From positions 1,116,001-1,180,000 of the forward strand of contig NZ_CP024011.1 in the NCBI RefSeq assembly GCF_002688565.1: DNA of 64,000 nucleotides, in the 5' to 3' direction. The position numbers and the translations under genes were made by a program. This DNA comes from Acinetobacter sp. LoGeW2-3. Its GTDB lineage: Bacteria > Pseudomonadota > Gammaproteobacteria > Pseudomonadales > Moraxellaceae. Below the pieces are notes generated by a model. The model was not told the origin of the DNA, searched no databases, and was given only the letters and a program-made list of their open reading frames with translations. Positions 17,588 to 31,237 of this stretch are shown in pieces; positions within the stretch are counted from its first letter, which is position 1; each line of letters begins with the position of its first letter.

Positions 17588-18100
17588 ATGAATGCGGCTG
17601 CTGCACAAGATGCTCCTCTAGTAGGTATTATCATGGGTTCTCAATCAGACTGGGCAACTCTCGAACACACTGCCAATATGCTTAAGCAGCTTGGTGTCCC
17701 ATTTGAGGCCGAAGTCGTTTCCGCACACCGTACTCCTGACCGTCTGTTTGAATATGCAGAACAAGCGCGTGATCGTGGTATCCAGGTGATTATTGCTGGT
17801 GCTGGCGGTGCAGCGCATTTACCAGGTATGTGTGCCGCGAAAACTGATCTGCCAGTATTAGGCGTGCCAGTAAAATCTTCGATCTTAAATGGTGTGGATT
17901 CATTGCTTTCAATCGTGCAAATGCCAGCGGGTATTGCAGTGGGCACTTTGGCGATTGGTCCTGCAGGTGCAACTAACGCAGCAATTATGGCAGCGCAAAT
18001 TCTAGGTCTGACTCGTCCAGATATCGCGAAAAATGTTGCCGATTTCCGCGCTGCTCAAACGGATAAAGTGGCAAGCAACAATATTCCAGGTCAACAGTAA
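17588..18100 (+). CDS. purE: N5-carboxyaminoimidazole ribonucleotide mutase
   Basis: A 170-residue class I PurE, which converts N5-CAIR to CAIR in de novo purine synthesis. Conserved motifs: [10 protein letters not shown] (near residue 16), [15 protein letters not shown] with the catalytic His, and [11 protein letters not shown]. The frame is open upstream, but the ATG at 17588 gives the family length. A TATAAT box at 17509-17514 is a likely -10 element for the purEK transcript, with a poor -35. purK follows after 29 bases. Confidence 0.93.
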   Translation: MNAAAAQDAPLVGIIMGSQSDWATLEHTANMLKQLGVPFEAEVVSAHRTPDRLFEYAEQARDRGIQVIIAGAGGAAHLPGMCAAKTDLPVLGVPVKSSILNGVDSLLSIVQMPAGIAVGTLAIGPAGATNAAIMAAQILGLTRPDIAKNVADFRAAQTDKVASNNIPGQQ

Positions 18101-18129
18101 CACCAAGCTTAAATACGGGACAAAACACA

Positions 18130-19251
18130 ATGGATAAAACCATCGGTATTTTTGGTGGCGGTCAGCTGGGTCGTATGATGGCGCAAGCGGCATTGCCTTT
18201 AAACATTCAATGTACTTTTTTTGAAGCGAGTACAGACTGTCCTTCGGCCGCTTTGGGTCCAGTATTTTCGACCAAAGCTGAAAATGGTCTGCAAGACTTT
18301 ATCAATAGTGCAGATGTGTTCAGCCTTGAGTTTGAAAACACGCCATTGGCAGATGTCGATGTTTTGACAAAAAACAAAGATCTGCATCCACCACGTCAGG
18401 CTTTAGCGATTGCACAGCATCGTCTGTCTGAAAAGGCTCTGTTTGATGAGCTTGAGATTCCAGTTGCACCTTATAAAGCCGTGACTTCACTGGAAAGCTT
18501 AACAGCAGCTGTTGCCGAGCTTGGTTTACCAATCGTATTGAAAACCTCTCGTGGCGGTTATGACGGTAAAGGACAATTTGTTCTACGTTCAGCAGATCAG
18601 ATTGATCAGGCTTGGGCTGAATTGGGTCCTGCAGGCGAACTGATCGCAGAAAGCTTTGTAACTTTCTCACGTGAAGTATCTATTATTGCGGTACGTGGCC
18701 AAAATGGTGATGTAAAAACTTGGCCATTGGCTGAAAACCATCATCACAATGGCATTCTGTCGCACTCGATTGTTCCCGCACCTAACAGCACGGATCTGCA
18801 GCCAGTCGCGCAAGACTACATCACTCGCCTGCTCAATCACCTGAACTATGTTGGTGTATTAACGCTTGAGCTGTTTGTGACTGACAAAGGCTTATATGCG
18901 AATGAGATGGCACCACGTGTACATAACTCAGGTCACTGGTCAATTGAAGGTGCGATCTGTTCACAGTTTGAAAACCATGTTCGCGCCGTAGCTGGCTTGC
19001 CATTGGGTTCAACTGCTGTAGTACGTCCAACGGTGATGGTCAACATCATCGGTCAGCATCCAAAATCTGAAGATGTTTTGGCTTTAGAAGGCGCGCATCT
19101 GCATCTGTATAACAAGTCAGAACGTGAAGGCCGCAAAATTGGTCACATCACTTTGATGCCAAATGACAGCGCACAATTGACTACGCTTTGTCGTCAACTG
19201 GCGAAGATTTTGCCAAATCCATTAGCATTGAGCGAAGATATGACCATCTAA
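18130..19251 (+). CDS. purK: N5-carboxyaminoimidazole ribonucleotide synthase
   Basis: A 373-residue ATP-grasp enzyme that makes N5-CAIR from AIR, ATP and bicarbonate, the step before PurE. It starts with IGIFGGGQLGRMM, has the ATP-grasp text PIVLKTSRGGYDGKGQF (about residue 135-152), then EVSIIAVRGQNG and the metal-binding ANEMAPRVHNSGHWSIEG. It forms the purEK operon and is followed by an intrinsic terminator. Confidence 0.94.
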   Translation: MDKTIGIFGGGQLGRMMAQAALPLNIQCTFFEASTDCPSAALGPVFSTKAENGLQDFINSADVFSLEFENTPLADVDVLTKNKDLHPPRQALAIAQHRLSEKALFDELEIPVAPYKAVTSLESLTAAVAELGLPIVLKTSRGGYDGKGQFVLRSADQIDQAWAELGPAGELIAESFVTFSREVSIIAVRGQNGDVKTWPLAENHHHNGILSHSIVPAPNSTDLQPVAQDYITRLLNHLNYVGVLTLELFVTDKGLYANEMAPRVHNSGHWSIEGAICSQFENHVRAVAGLPLGSTAVVRPTVMVNIIGQHPKSEDVLALEGAHLHLYNKSEREGRKIGHITLMPNDSAQLTTLCRQLAKILPNPLALSEDMTI

Positions 19252-19267
19252 GCTTTAACTTGCTGAT

Positions 19268-19302
19268 AAAAAAAGCGATCACACCCGTGGTCGCTTTTTT
19301 AT
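19268..19302 (+). terminator. terminator of purEK
   Basis: AAAAGCGATCAC-ACCC-GTGGTCGCTTTTTT, 17 bases past the purK stop. Confidence 0.85.
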
Positions 19303-19698
19303 TTGTCTGGATTCAGGCATGATTGCGCCTCTTTGAAAATGCCACACCATTTATCGGATTATTTTCAAAATCAATTGCTTATAAAACGTACAATCATTTA
19401 TAGATAATTGATGAAAATTTAATCTTTTGCTGCATTATTTCATCTATCCAGATTTAAATTTAAATGAATTTAAAACATGTAAAGTGGACTTTGAATTTAA
19501 ATTCATAAGAATAAATTCAAATTTAAATACGGTTATTTGAATTCAAATCGGGCTTTTGAATTTAAATTCAAAACAATAAATTCAAAACTAGAGAAATGAA
19601 TTCAAAGTTTTGAATTTAAAAATAACACTCATATTTTATAAATGAATTTAAAAGCTAAGTTGCTGAATACCTCTATTTCTGTGGTTAAACACTTATAG

Positions 19699-19707
19699 TT
19701 ATCCACA
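19699..19707 (+). promoter_or_regulatory. DnaA box 1 (TTATCCACA)
   Basis: Perfect match to the high-affinity DnaA box, within the AT-rich repeat cluster. Confidence 0.7.
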
Positions 19708-19793
19708 CTGCTACTTTTGAATTTAAAAGCCTTATTGTGCAGGTTTTGAATTTAAATTTAAAAAGTAGGTTTAAATTTGAATTTAAAACATCT

Positions 19794-19802
19794 TGTGGAT
19801 AA
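19794..19802 (-). promoter_or_regulatory. DnaA box 2 (TTATCCACA, reverse)
   Basis: TGTGGATAA on the plus strand, a perfect box in reverse orientation, 86 bases after box 1. Confidence 0.7.
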
Positions 19803-19882
19803 GTTTTTAAATTCAAAACTTACAAATAAATTTAAAAATGAAGAAAATATGAATTTAAATTTTACGTATTCACGCTTTAATT

Positions 19883-19891
19883 TTATCCACA
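19883..19891 (+). promoter_or_regulatory. DnaA box 3 (TTATCCACA)
   Basis: Perfect box at the right edge of the cluster, 53 bases before the start of the lytic transglycosylase gene. Confidence 0.7.
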
Positions 19892-19943
19892 AGCTGATAA
19901 GGTGATTAGGAACATAATTCGAAATATAAGATTTAAGGGTCCT

Positions 19944-21233
19944 ATGCAACGGCTTGCACTTTTTCTTGGCTCAATCGTTTTGGCTGCCTCTCAGGCAAAT
20001 GCTGAACTGATTATTAATGGACAGCGTGTAAACGCGTCAGAATTGCCTTCGAGTCCGAGCGTCTATACGCCGAGTTCCAGCTCATTTCAAAATTGTCTGG
20101 CTGGGTTGAAATCCCAGGCATTGGCTAAGGGTGTCTATACAGCGTCTTATGATCGCTATACGCAAAATCTCACGCCTGATTATTCCGTGATTGAAAAACT
20201 CAACTATCAGCCTGAATTTTCAACGCCGATTTGGGATTATCTGTCTGGTCTGGTGGATGAAGAACGGGTGCAGCAGGGCCGTCAGAAATTACAGCAGCAT
20301 GGTGATGTGTTAAATCGCGTCAGCGCTGCTTATGGTATTCCAGCGGAAACGGTGGTGGCAGTCTGGGGTGTGGAAAGTAATTATGGGGATATTTCCGGTA
20401 AATATCCTTTATTACAGGCGCTTGGTACTTTGAGCTGTGAAGGTCGTCGCCAAAGCTATTTCCGTGGTGAGTTCTTTACCACTATGAAACTGTTGCAGCG
20501 CGGTGATGTCTATGAAAATCAACTGAAAGGTTCATGGGCAGGGGCATTTGGTCATACTCAGTTTATGCCATCAACCTATGATGAACTAGCGGTCGATTTT
20601 GATGGGGATGGTCGTCGTGATCTGGTGGGCAGTGTTCCGGATGCATTAGCTTCTACCGCCAATTTCCTGAAAAAACGCGGCTGGCAAACGGGTCAGCCGT
20701 GGGGCTTTGAAGTCAAACTGCCTTCTGGTGTTTCAACCGCTGGTGAAAGCCGTACCAATAAAAAGCCGTTAAGTCACTGGATGGAACGTGGTTTGGTGCG
20801 TGCTGATGGTTCGTCTTTACTGCAAGCTAATCTGTCTGAATCTAGTCAAGCAGGTTTAATTGCCCCGGCAGGGCAAAACGGCCCAGTATTCTTAGTATTT
20901 AAAAATTTTGATGCCATTTATAGTTATAACGCTGCGGAAAGTTATGCCTTGGCGATTGCCCATTTATCCGACCGTTTACAAGGCAAGGGTAATTTTCTGA
21001 CTGCGTGGCCAACTGAGGATCCAGGAACTTCACGTGCCGAACGTCGTGAAATTCAGCAATTCTTGCTGTCCAAAGACTATGATATTGGTGAAGCGGATGG
21101 TTTGATTGGGGATAAAACTCGTCAAGCGATCCAACAGGAACAGATGCGTCTGGGACTAAATCCAACCGGTCGAGCGGGGCAGCAGATTTTAAAAGCATTC
21201 CGTGCTGAAAAAGCGCGGAATATGCTACGCTAA
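19944..21233 (+). CDS. lytic murein transglycosylase (MltB family)
   Basis: A 429-residue secreted enzyme that cleaves peptidoglycan to 1,6-anhydro-MurNAc products. It has a signal peptide (MQRLALFLGSIVLAASQANA), an MltB-type SLT domain with catalytic Glu in VWGVESNYGD and the WAGAFGHTQFMPSTYDELAVDFDGDG signature, and a C-terminal peptidoglycan-binding domain (REIQQFLLSKDYDIGEADGLIGDKTRQAI). No lipobox, so it is a soluble MltB-like protein. The start at 19944 follows AAGGG; an upstream in-frame codon at 19902 precedes the signal peptide. AnmK, encoded convergently, processes the anhydro-MurNAc that this enzyme releases. Confidence 0.88.
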   Translation: MQRLALFLGSIVLAASQANAELIINGQRVNASELPSSPSVYTPSSSSFQNCLAGLKSQALAKGVYTASYDRYTQNLTPDYSVIEKLNYQPEFSTPIWDYLSGLVDEERVQQGRQKLQQHGDVLNRVSAAYGIPAETVVAVWGVESNYGDISGKYPLLQALGTLSCEGRRQSYFRGEFFTTMKLLQRGDVYENQLKGSWAGAFGHTQFMPSTYDELAVDFDGDGRRDLVGSVPDALASTANFLKKRGWQTGQPWGFEVKLPSGVSTAGESRTNKKPLSHWMERGLVRADGSSLLQANLSESSQAGLIAPAGQNGPVFLVFKNFDAIYSYNAAESYALAIAHLSDRLQGKGNFLTAWPTEDPGTSRAERREIQQFLLSKDYDIGEADGLIGDKTRQAIQQEQMRLGLNPTGRAGQQILKAFRAEKARNMLR

Positions 21234-21261
21234 TGATTAGTTGCTTTGAAATCTAATTTTC

Positions 21262-21291
21262 AAAAAAAGGTCTGCATATGCAGACCTTTTT
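21262..21291. terminator. bidirectional intrinsic terminator
   Basis: AAAAAGGTCTGCATATGCAGACCTTTTT, a fully symmetric stem between the convergent transglycosylase and anmK genes. Confidence 0.8.
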
Positions 21292-21315
21292 CATACCTCT
21301 ATATAGTTATCATTT

Positions 21316-22443
21316 TTACATGGCAGTAATGGTGCCAAGAACACGGTAACCAGATGCACCAGTCACCGCAGGCAGGTTGCCACTTTGATGATTCATGAAG
21401 CGCATGGCTAGCCAAGCAAAAGCGGTGGCTTCTACCCAGGTCGGGCTTAAACCTAAATCGGCTGTGGTCTGTACGCTCCATTGATGTTTGCGTAAACGCC
21501 AGCGGAGTTGTTCCAGTAAGTGTGAATTATACGCACCGCCACCACAGACATAGACTTCACCGGTATCTAAGCCAGAACGGTAAATGGCTTTCTTGATCGC
21601 GCGGGTCGTGAGCTTCATTAAAGTCGCCTGAACATTTTCAGGATTATCTTCCAGCTCGTCATATTCTAAAGAACTGCGCCAGTCGGCAATCTGTTCGTCC
21701 AGCCATTCCAAGTTAAAGTCTTCACGGCCGGTACTTTTTGGCGGCTCTTTAGAAAAATATTCGTGTTCTTGTAAACGATCCAGCAGGCTGCGGATCGGAG
21801 TGCCATAAGCCGCCCAATTACCATTTTCATCATAGGGTTGGCCGGTATAGCGTTCACACCAGGCATCCATCAGAATATTAGCCGGACCAGTATCAAAGCC
21901 ATACACCTGATCTGGCTGACCTGCAGGCAACATGCTGACATTGGCAATACCGCCTAAATTCAGAATCACACGGTTGATATTGTCATGCTGGAAAATATCT
22001 TGGTGAAAAGCAGGCACTAAAGGTGCGCCCTGGCCGCCAGCCGCTAGATCACGACGACGAAAATCGGAAATGGTCGGAATCTGGGTAATTTCAGTAATAA
22101 TATTTGGATCGCCGATCTGCAGGGTAAAGCCATGTTCCGGACGGTGACGAATGGTCTGTCCGTGTGAGCCAATAGCTTTGATTTGCGAACGATCCAGATT
22201 ATTTTTTTCAATCAGCTCATTAATCCCATGACCAATCATCTGCGCCAGTGCAACATCGGCCTTACCCATACGGTCAATTTCATTATCACCCGGCAACGTG
22301 AGTGCCATCAGTTCATCACGAAGATCATGATCAAAAGGCAAGGTGAGGGTGGCATGAAGCTGAAGTGGATCAAAAGAAGCAGCAACAATATCGACACCAT
22401 CCATGCTTGTGCCGGTCATTACCCCAATATAGATCGCTGTCAT
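21316..22443 (-). CDS. anmK: anhydro-N-acetylmuramic acid kinase
   Basis: A 375-residue sugar kinase that opens and phosphorylates anhydroMurNAc during murein recycling. The start MTAIYIGVMTGTSMDGVD carries the diagnostic GTSMDG motif; IGSHGQTIRHRPE, LNLGGIANVSMLP and FDTGPANILMDAW follow in order. The frame extends 17 codons further upstream, but the ATG at 22443 places the family's N-terminus correctly. It is divergent from tyrS. Confidence 0.93.
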   Translation of the reverse strand: MTAIYIGVMTGTSMDGVDIVAASFDPLQLHATLTLPFDHDLRDELMALTLPGDNEIDRMGKADVALAQMIGHGINELIEKNNLDRSQIKAIGSHGQTIRHRPEHGFTLQIGDPNIITEITQIPTISDFRRRDLAAGGQGAPLVPAFHQDIFQHDNINRVILNLGGIANVSMLPAGQPDQVYGFDTGPANILMDAWCERYTGQPYDENGNWAAYGTPIRSLLDRLQEHEYFSKEPPKSTGREDFNLEWLDEQIADWRSSLEYDELEDNPENVQATLMKLTTRAIKKAIYRSGLDTGEVYVCGGGAYNSHLLEQLRWRLRKHQWSVQTTADLGLSPTWVEATAFAWLAMRFMNHQSGNLPAVTGASGYRVLGTITAM

Positions 22444-22524
22444 GGTTATTCTTAAGCCTGCAATGTGCTGAAAAAGTGTTAGTATATCGCACAAATTGAA
22501 TAACTGATGTATTTGGGTTTTGTG

Positions 22525-23739
22525 ATGTCAAATTTCCTGCCGGCTGAAGAACAACTTGCCCTCATCCAACGAGGCACACACGAAATTATTTCTGAAGAAG
22601 ATCTTCTGAAGAAATTAAAGCAGAATCGTCCGCTAAAAATTAAAGCGGGTTTTGACCCAACTGCACCTGATTTGCACTTAGGTCATACTGTACTGATCAA
22701 TAAACTCAAAGTGTTCCAGGACCTGGGTCACGAAGTTTTCTTCCTGATTGGTGACTATACTGCAATGATCGGTGACCCAACCGGCAAGAGCGCAACACGT
22801 CCACCATTATCACGTGAACAAGTTTTAGAAAACGCAAAAACTTATCAAGAACAAGTATTTAAAATTCTTGATCCAAATAAAACCAAGGTTGTATTCAACT
22901 CTGAATGGTTTGGCAAAAAAACTGCAGCAGATTTGATCCAGTTAGCATCTCAGCAAACTGTAGCGCGTATGTTAGAGCGTGATGATTTCACCAAGCGTTA
23001 TAACAACCAGCAACCGATTGCGATTCATGAATTCCTGTATCCGTTGGTACAAGGTTATGACTCAGTGGCACTTGAAGCAGACGTAGAGCTGGGTGGTACA
23101 GACCAAACCTTTAACCTGTTAATGGGTCGTACCCTTCAAGGTCGTTATGATCAAGAAGCGCAAGTCTGTATTACAGTACCCATTCTTGAAGGTTTAGACG
23201 GTGTGAATAAAATGTCTAAATCTTTGGGTAACTATATTGGTGTATTTGATGCCCCAGGTGCGATGTACCAGAAAGTCCTGTCTATGCCGGACTCACTGAT
23301 CGAGCGTTACTTTGATCTGCTCAGCTTCAAATCTGTAGAAGAAATTCAGGTATTGCTGAAAGAAATTGAAGAAGGTCGTAATCCACAAGAAGTGAAACGT
23401 ATCCTTGCGCTGGAACTGGTTGAACGGTTCCATGGTGCCGAAGCTGCTGCTCATGCACATAAAGGTGCGGGTAATATCATTACGGAGGGTGAACTTCCTG
23501 AAGGTACGCCTGAAGTGACTATTTCACTGGGCGAGTTTGGTGGTGAAATCTTTATCACTTCGATTCTGCGTGAAGCGGGTCTGACTAAAAACTCGGCACA
23601 AGCCAAAGATGCGCTGGGTCGTGGTGCTGTAAAAGTAGACTGGAAACTGGTTGATGCAACTTTTTCTGTGAAAGAAAACGTGACTTTGATTGTTCAAGCG
23701 AGCAAGAAAGCTATTGCAAAAGTGACCTTTGTTGACTGA
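22525..23739 (+). CDS. tyrS: tyrosyl-tRNA synthetase
   Basis: A 404-residue class I synthetase that charges tRNA-Tyr. The HIGH motif is HLGHT (within [14 protein letters not shown]), and KMSKS is present as [12 protein letters not shown]-terminal S4-like RNA-binding domain ([26 protein letters not shown]) completes it. The HLGH form and length match the TyrRS subgroup common in gamma-proteobacteria related to Pseudomonas and Acinetobacter. The frame begins at 22507, but [17 protein letters not shown] at 22525 is the usual N-terminus. Confidence 0.94.
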   Translation: MSNFLPAEEQLALIQRGTHEIISEEDLLKKLKQNRPLKIKAGFDPTAPDLHLGHTVLINKLKVFQDLGHEVFFLIGDYTAMIGDPTGKSATRPPLSREQVLENAKTYQEQVFKILDPNKTKVVFNSEWFGKKTAADLIQLASQQTVARMLERDDFTKRYNNQQPIAIHEFLYPLVQGYDSVALEADVELGGTDQTFNLLMGRTLQGRYDQEAQVCITVPILEGLDGVNKMSKSLGNYIGVFDAPGAMYQKVLSMPDSLIERYFDLLSFKSVEEIQVLLKEIEEGRNPQEVKRILALELVERFHGAEAAAHAHKGAGNIITEGELPEGTPEVTISLGEFGGEIFITSILREAGLTKNSAQAKDALGRGAVKVDWKLVDATFSVKENVTLIVQASKKAIAKVTFVD

Positions 23740-23762
23740 GTGACTTTCTAAGTTATTGAATT

Positions 23763-23790
23763 AAAAGCAGGCTTCGGCCTGCTTTTTTTT
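23763..23790 (+). terminator. terminator of tyrS
   Basis: AAAAGCAGGC-TTCG-GCCTGCTTTTTTTT with a stable UUCG tetraloop. Confidence 0.9.
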
Positions 23791-23871
23791 ATGGGCTTCT
23801 ATATTCAAAATTCAAATAAGCAAATTCAAAAAAAACCTTATGAAAACAAGAGTTAAATTTTCCCAAATCCC

Positions 23872-23900
23872 TTGCGTTTCCCCATTATTATGTATAAGAT
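23872..23900 (+). promoter_or_regulatory. candidate sigma-70 promoter of a small RNA
   Basis: TTGCGT (23872-23877), a 17-base spacer and TAAGAT (23895-23900), with transcription expected to begin near 23906. No open frame follows before the terminator at 23975. Confidence 0.4.
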
Positions 23901-23905
23901 TTATT

Positions 23906-24000
23906 CATCTAGAGAATTCGCTTTAAGCACATCTAGAGGGTAGTGGTAATAACAAATAACTCCACAACTTATATAGTCTCTTCCCCAAGAGACTTTTTTT
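23906..24000 (+). ncRNA. candidate small RNA, about 95 nt
   Basis: Between a promoter-like sequence and a perfect terminator lie about 70 bases with no start codon-led frame of any length. The segment carries a direct repeat CATCTAGAG (near 23917 and 23930) separated by GAATTCGCTTTAAGCA-type sequence. Its 3' end is the hairpin AGTCTCTT-CCCC-AAGAGACT followed by T7. I do not recognise a known RNA family. An unread 5' leader of the downstream gene is possible, but the terminator would cut it off. Confidence 0.4.
23975..24000 (+). terminator. intrinsic terminator of the candidate small RNA
   Basis: AGTCTCTT (23975-23982), loop CCCC, AAGAGACT (23987-23994), then TTTTTT. There is no gene just upstream, so it implies a non-coding transcript. 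Confidence 0.8.
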
Positions 24001-24061
24001 AAGATACTGCAGCGAATAACTATAATAATGACATACTGGATCGGGTAAAGATTCAATTCCG

Positions 24062-24097
24062 AGGGAGAGATTTTGGGAGAGATCTCTTCCTTTTTTA
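24062..24097 (+). terminator. second intrinsic terminator in the tyrS-24276 gap
   Basis: AGGGAGAGA (24062-24070) pairs with TCTCTTCCT (24083-24091, one G-T pair), followed by a T run. A TATAAT box at 24021-24026 lies just upstream, so a second short transcript of about 60 nt is possible. Confidence 0.6.
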
Positions 24098-24275
24098 TTT
24101 CCTAAATTTCACTTTTCCTTTCTATATTTTCTTTTAACAATCACATTTTTGATTTGCTTTAAATACAGCGAAGATTGCCCGATAGATACTGACATCCAGA
24201 AAATTATCAGTATGCTGATCAGATGAGGTCTCAAAGAAGATCCGTAAATTTAAAATAAGAGGGTAAACAGCGTTT

Positions 24276-24569
24276 ATGTACCATTATCAGACTCAGGATA
24301 TTTTCGATCAGGAAATCGATTTCATTTTGCGTTTTCTATTTGAATACGATACGCCTGAACAAAAACAGAAATCCTTTGATCAAGCACATGCTTTATTGCA
24401 GCAACTCGATCTCGCCTCACACTATCTTCTATTCTCCTTGGTCAAGGAGCGTTTACCACGCCGGGCTAAATTGTTATTTGCCGCTGAGGACTATACAGGT
24501 AAGAACGAAGTGATTGAGGAAGTCATGCATCACTGGGTAGGACATCATAATTCCCAATACGCAGCTTAA
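24276..24569 (+). CDS. hypothetical protein, 97 residues
   Basis: A small, mostly helical, acidic soluble protein (DIFDQEIDFILRFLFEYDTPEQKQKSFDQAHALLQ...). I recognise no family. GAGGG lies about 13 bases before the ATG, a little far but acceptable. The regular helical pattern, sensible codon use and isolated position between terminators and the rRNA operon suggest a real gene. No function is proposed. Confidence 0.65.
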   Translation: MYHYQTQDIFDQEIDFILRFLFEYDTPEQKQKSFDQAHALLQQLDLASHYLLFSLVKERLPRRAKLLFAAEDYTGKNEVIEEVMHHWVGHHNSQYAA

Positions 24570-25301
24570 GTCGTTTTAACATCCTACCGAACTTTATATA
24601 GCTACTAAATTAGGTGTCATAACTTATATAAAGCTGAATAAAGAGGATTTACTGATTTTTTACGCTTTAAAATCTGGAAGTAAAAAGAAAAGCCAGTATA
24701 AAAATAGCAGAATGGCTTTGCTGATCTGGTCTATATCTATAAGTTGGATAGAAAACAGTAAAATATGTAAGCTGATATAAGAAAGTTTTAGAAAATTCTG
24801 GATACAGCGCTGAAATTCTAAGGACTTATCAAAAATTATTGCCTTTTTGAGAGCTATTAGGTCTTAATAAAAATCACTATTAAAAAATGAATTGCAGTGA
24901 ATACAGCTTTTATTTCAGAAAAATGCTCAAAATTTAGATAAAAAAGCGATTTTTTCATGATTTTCGTAGAAAAAAGATACATACGTGAAAAATATAGTGA
25001 ATTGGGGGTTGCAATGATTCTGAAATCCTCTAGAATGCACCCATACCGACGAGATACACGGTGATGAACGAAGCGGATCGCTGAGTTGTCTAGTGTTTTG
25101 AGTCCAGCTTCTAGCATTGACGAGATGTTAGAAAGATCATTAAGAGATTATGAAGAACAACTTGTGTGGATTTTTACTGGTTGATCGATCGAAATTATTT
25201 TCATTGATTGATGGTAGAAATTACTCGAAGTTTATTTGAGAAATATTTGTCAGAAAATTGATGAGCCAAGATTGGTACCCTTTAAAGGTACTACTGATTT
25301 T
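24570..25301. other. rRNA operon upstream region
   Basis: 732 bases without a convincing gene. The first 440 bases are AT-rich, and the last part carries the rRNA promoter (25009-25036) with an A/T-rich upstream element (about 24950-25000) and a 260-base leader to the 16S gene. Confidence 0.6.
25009..25036 (+). promoter_or_regulatory. rRNA operon promoter
   Basis: TTGCAA (25009-25014), 16-base spacer, TAGAAT (25031-25036), followed by a GC-rich start region GCACCC as expected for a stringently controlled promoter. A/T tracts lie immediately upstream, suitable as an UP element. Confidence 0.55.
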
Positions 25302-26840
<1,539 letters not shown>

Positions 26841-26902
26841 ACGAAAGATTGACGATTGGTAAGAATCCACAACAAGTTGTTCTTCATGACGATGTATCTG
26901 AG

Positions 26903-26978
<76 letters not shown>

Positions 26979-27035
26979 CTACTGACGAAGCAATTCATAC
27001 AGAAACGGAACGGTACATTGACTTATTGATAAGCT

Positions 27036-27111
27036 GGGGACTTAGCTTAGTTGGTAGAGCGCCTGCTTTGCACGCAGGAGGTCAGGAGTTCGACTCTCCT
27101 AGTCTCCACCA
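27036..27111 (+). tRNA. tRNA-Ala (TGC)
   Basis: Acceptor GGGGACT pairs with AGTCTCC (one wobble), followed by A and encoded CCA. The anticodon loop is TTTGCAC on stem CCTGC/GCAGG, giving TGC. The T arm contains GTTCGACTC. Confidence 0.96.
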
Positions 27112-27546
27112 CGAATTAATTTAAAAGCACTGCTTTTTAAATTAATGAGGTTGAATGATTACACTGTAATCAAACAATACTGGAAAGAGCTAAGAAATAA
27201 GCGATCAAGTGCTTAGGTTATAGAGCTTAGTGATAAAGAGGCGTATTATTCGCTTCGTTGTTATTAACCTCTGTGATTTATCACAGTAATGCAGTCCGAC
27301 GAGGATGCATTAAATCATTAACAGAATATATTTGAGTTGAAATAATTTGTTCATACTCGTTGAAAGCAACACAGGTAACTGTGAAGTGATTAAATGAGTA
27401 CTAGCGATTAAACTGAATCAAGCGTTTTGGTATATGAATCTAATTGAAGCTGTACAGTGATTAAGTTCATGAAACTCTAACTGTGGCGATTAAGTTCGCA
27501 ACGCGAAGTACTACTTGTAGGTACGAGCGACTGTTTGGGGTTGTAT

Positions 27547-30440
<2,894 letters not shown>

Positions 30441-30653
30441 ACAACACCCAAGCAGTTGTATACGAACTTCGAAAGAAGTGAGCATCAATTGATTTCATAT
30501 TGATCTAACGATCAGACAAAAACTTGATTTAGTGAACGCTAAAGCGCAAACTACGACAACTCAGATACATCTGTTAATGAATTCTATTTGAAGAAAGCTA
30601 GGCACGAAGAGCACTGCTCTGAGAGAAGACCATAGCGAGTAAGCATACCAGTT

Positions 30654-30770
30654 GTGCTGGCGACCATAGCAAGAGTGAACCACCTGATCCCTTCCCGAAC
30701 TCAGAAGTGAAACCTCTTAGCGCTGATGGTAGTGTGGGGTTTCCCATGTGAGAGTAAGTCATCGCCAGCT
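30654..30770 (+). rRNA. rrf: 5S ribosomal RNA
   Basis: About 117 bases with CTGGCGA pairing to TCGCCAG at the ends, and the conserved CCGAACTCAGAAGTGAAAC and GATGGTAGTGTGGGGT segments. Ends approximate. Confidence 0.93.
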
Positions 30771-30779
30771 CATTATTCC

Positions 30780-30810
30780 AAAAGCCCCCTGCTAGCCAGG
30801 GGGCTTTTTT
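30780..30810 (+). terminator. rRNA operon terminator
   Basis: AGCCCCCTG-CTAGC-CAGGGGGCT followed by T6, 10 bases past 5S. Confidence 0.92.
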
Positions 30811-30904
30811 ATGCGTGGAATAATGATTCGTCTAAAAAATAAACTTAATTTGATATAATCATGATCTTAATAAACTGAAATATAAAAATAAATTTGGAAA
30901 AAGC

Positions 30905-31237
30905 ATGCAGATTCTTTTCATTTTAATTGTTCTATTGGCTTTGATTTACTTTCCAACCAAATACGTTGCTGAATACTTCGGGGCAGAGCGAACTGGTTTT
31001 TGGGCGATTTTGTTGACCTTAATTATTAATGGCTTCATTACCCAAGCTGTAGGATCATTTATCGATAATAAACTGATTACTTTTGTGATCATGCTAGGCA
31101 TTGGTGGCTTACTGTTTCAACATATCCTGTCTGCTGCCAGCTACAGACAAGGATTTGTTATCTCATTATTAAGTCAGGTTGCTATTCTGGTCTGTTTCTT
31201 GGTGTTTGCTGGTACATATAGTGTTGTGGCTACTTAA
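30905..31237 (+). CDS. hypothetical membrane protein, 110 residues
   Basis: Four hydrophobic segments are visible (MQILFILIVLLALIYF, FWAILLTLIINGFITQAV, LITFVIMLGIGGLLFQHIL, FVISLLSQVAILVCFLVFA), so it is an inner-membrane protein. I do not recognise the family. GGA lies about 8 bases before the ATG. It follows the rRNA terminator by 95 bases and is probably transcribed alone. Confidence 0.7.
   Translation: MQILFILIVLLALIYFPTKYVAEYFGAERTGFWAILLTLIINGFITQAVGSFIDNKLITFVIMLGIGGLLFQHILSAASYRQGFVISLLSQVAILVCFLVFAGTYSVVAT

Larger units (their letters stand above)
19440..19891. repeat. AT-rich GAATTTAAA repeat cluster with three DnaA boxes (origin-like)
   Basis: About 450 non-coding bases holding at least a dozen copies, in both orientations, of a TTTGAATTTAAA-type word. 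Examples are GAATTTAAATTC at 19493-19504, the 18-base palindrome TTTGAATTTAAATTCAAA at 19555-19572, TTTGAATTCAAA at 19537-19548, and copies near 19466, 19612, 19644, 19719, 19747, 19769, 19807 and 19851. Three perfect DnaA boxes are interspersed in its right half. AT-rich repeats next to DnaA boxes are the layout of a bacterial origin (unwinding element plus DnaA sites). It may instead be a DnaA-titration locus or a binding array for an unknown protein. Confidence 0.6.

Noticed and set aside
19440..19891. CRISPR array
   Set aside because: The repeats are short, palindromic, irregularly spaced and not separated by unique spacers of equal size.
19758..19949. 63-residue frame on the minus strand in the AT-rich repeat block
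   Set aside because: It consists of Phe/Lys/Asn-rich low-complexity sequence from the repeats and has no ribosome binding site.
24857..25117. 86-residue minus-strand frame upstream of 16S
   Set aside because: It covers the rRNA promoter on the opposite strand and has no recognisable protein features.
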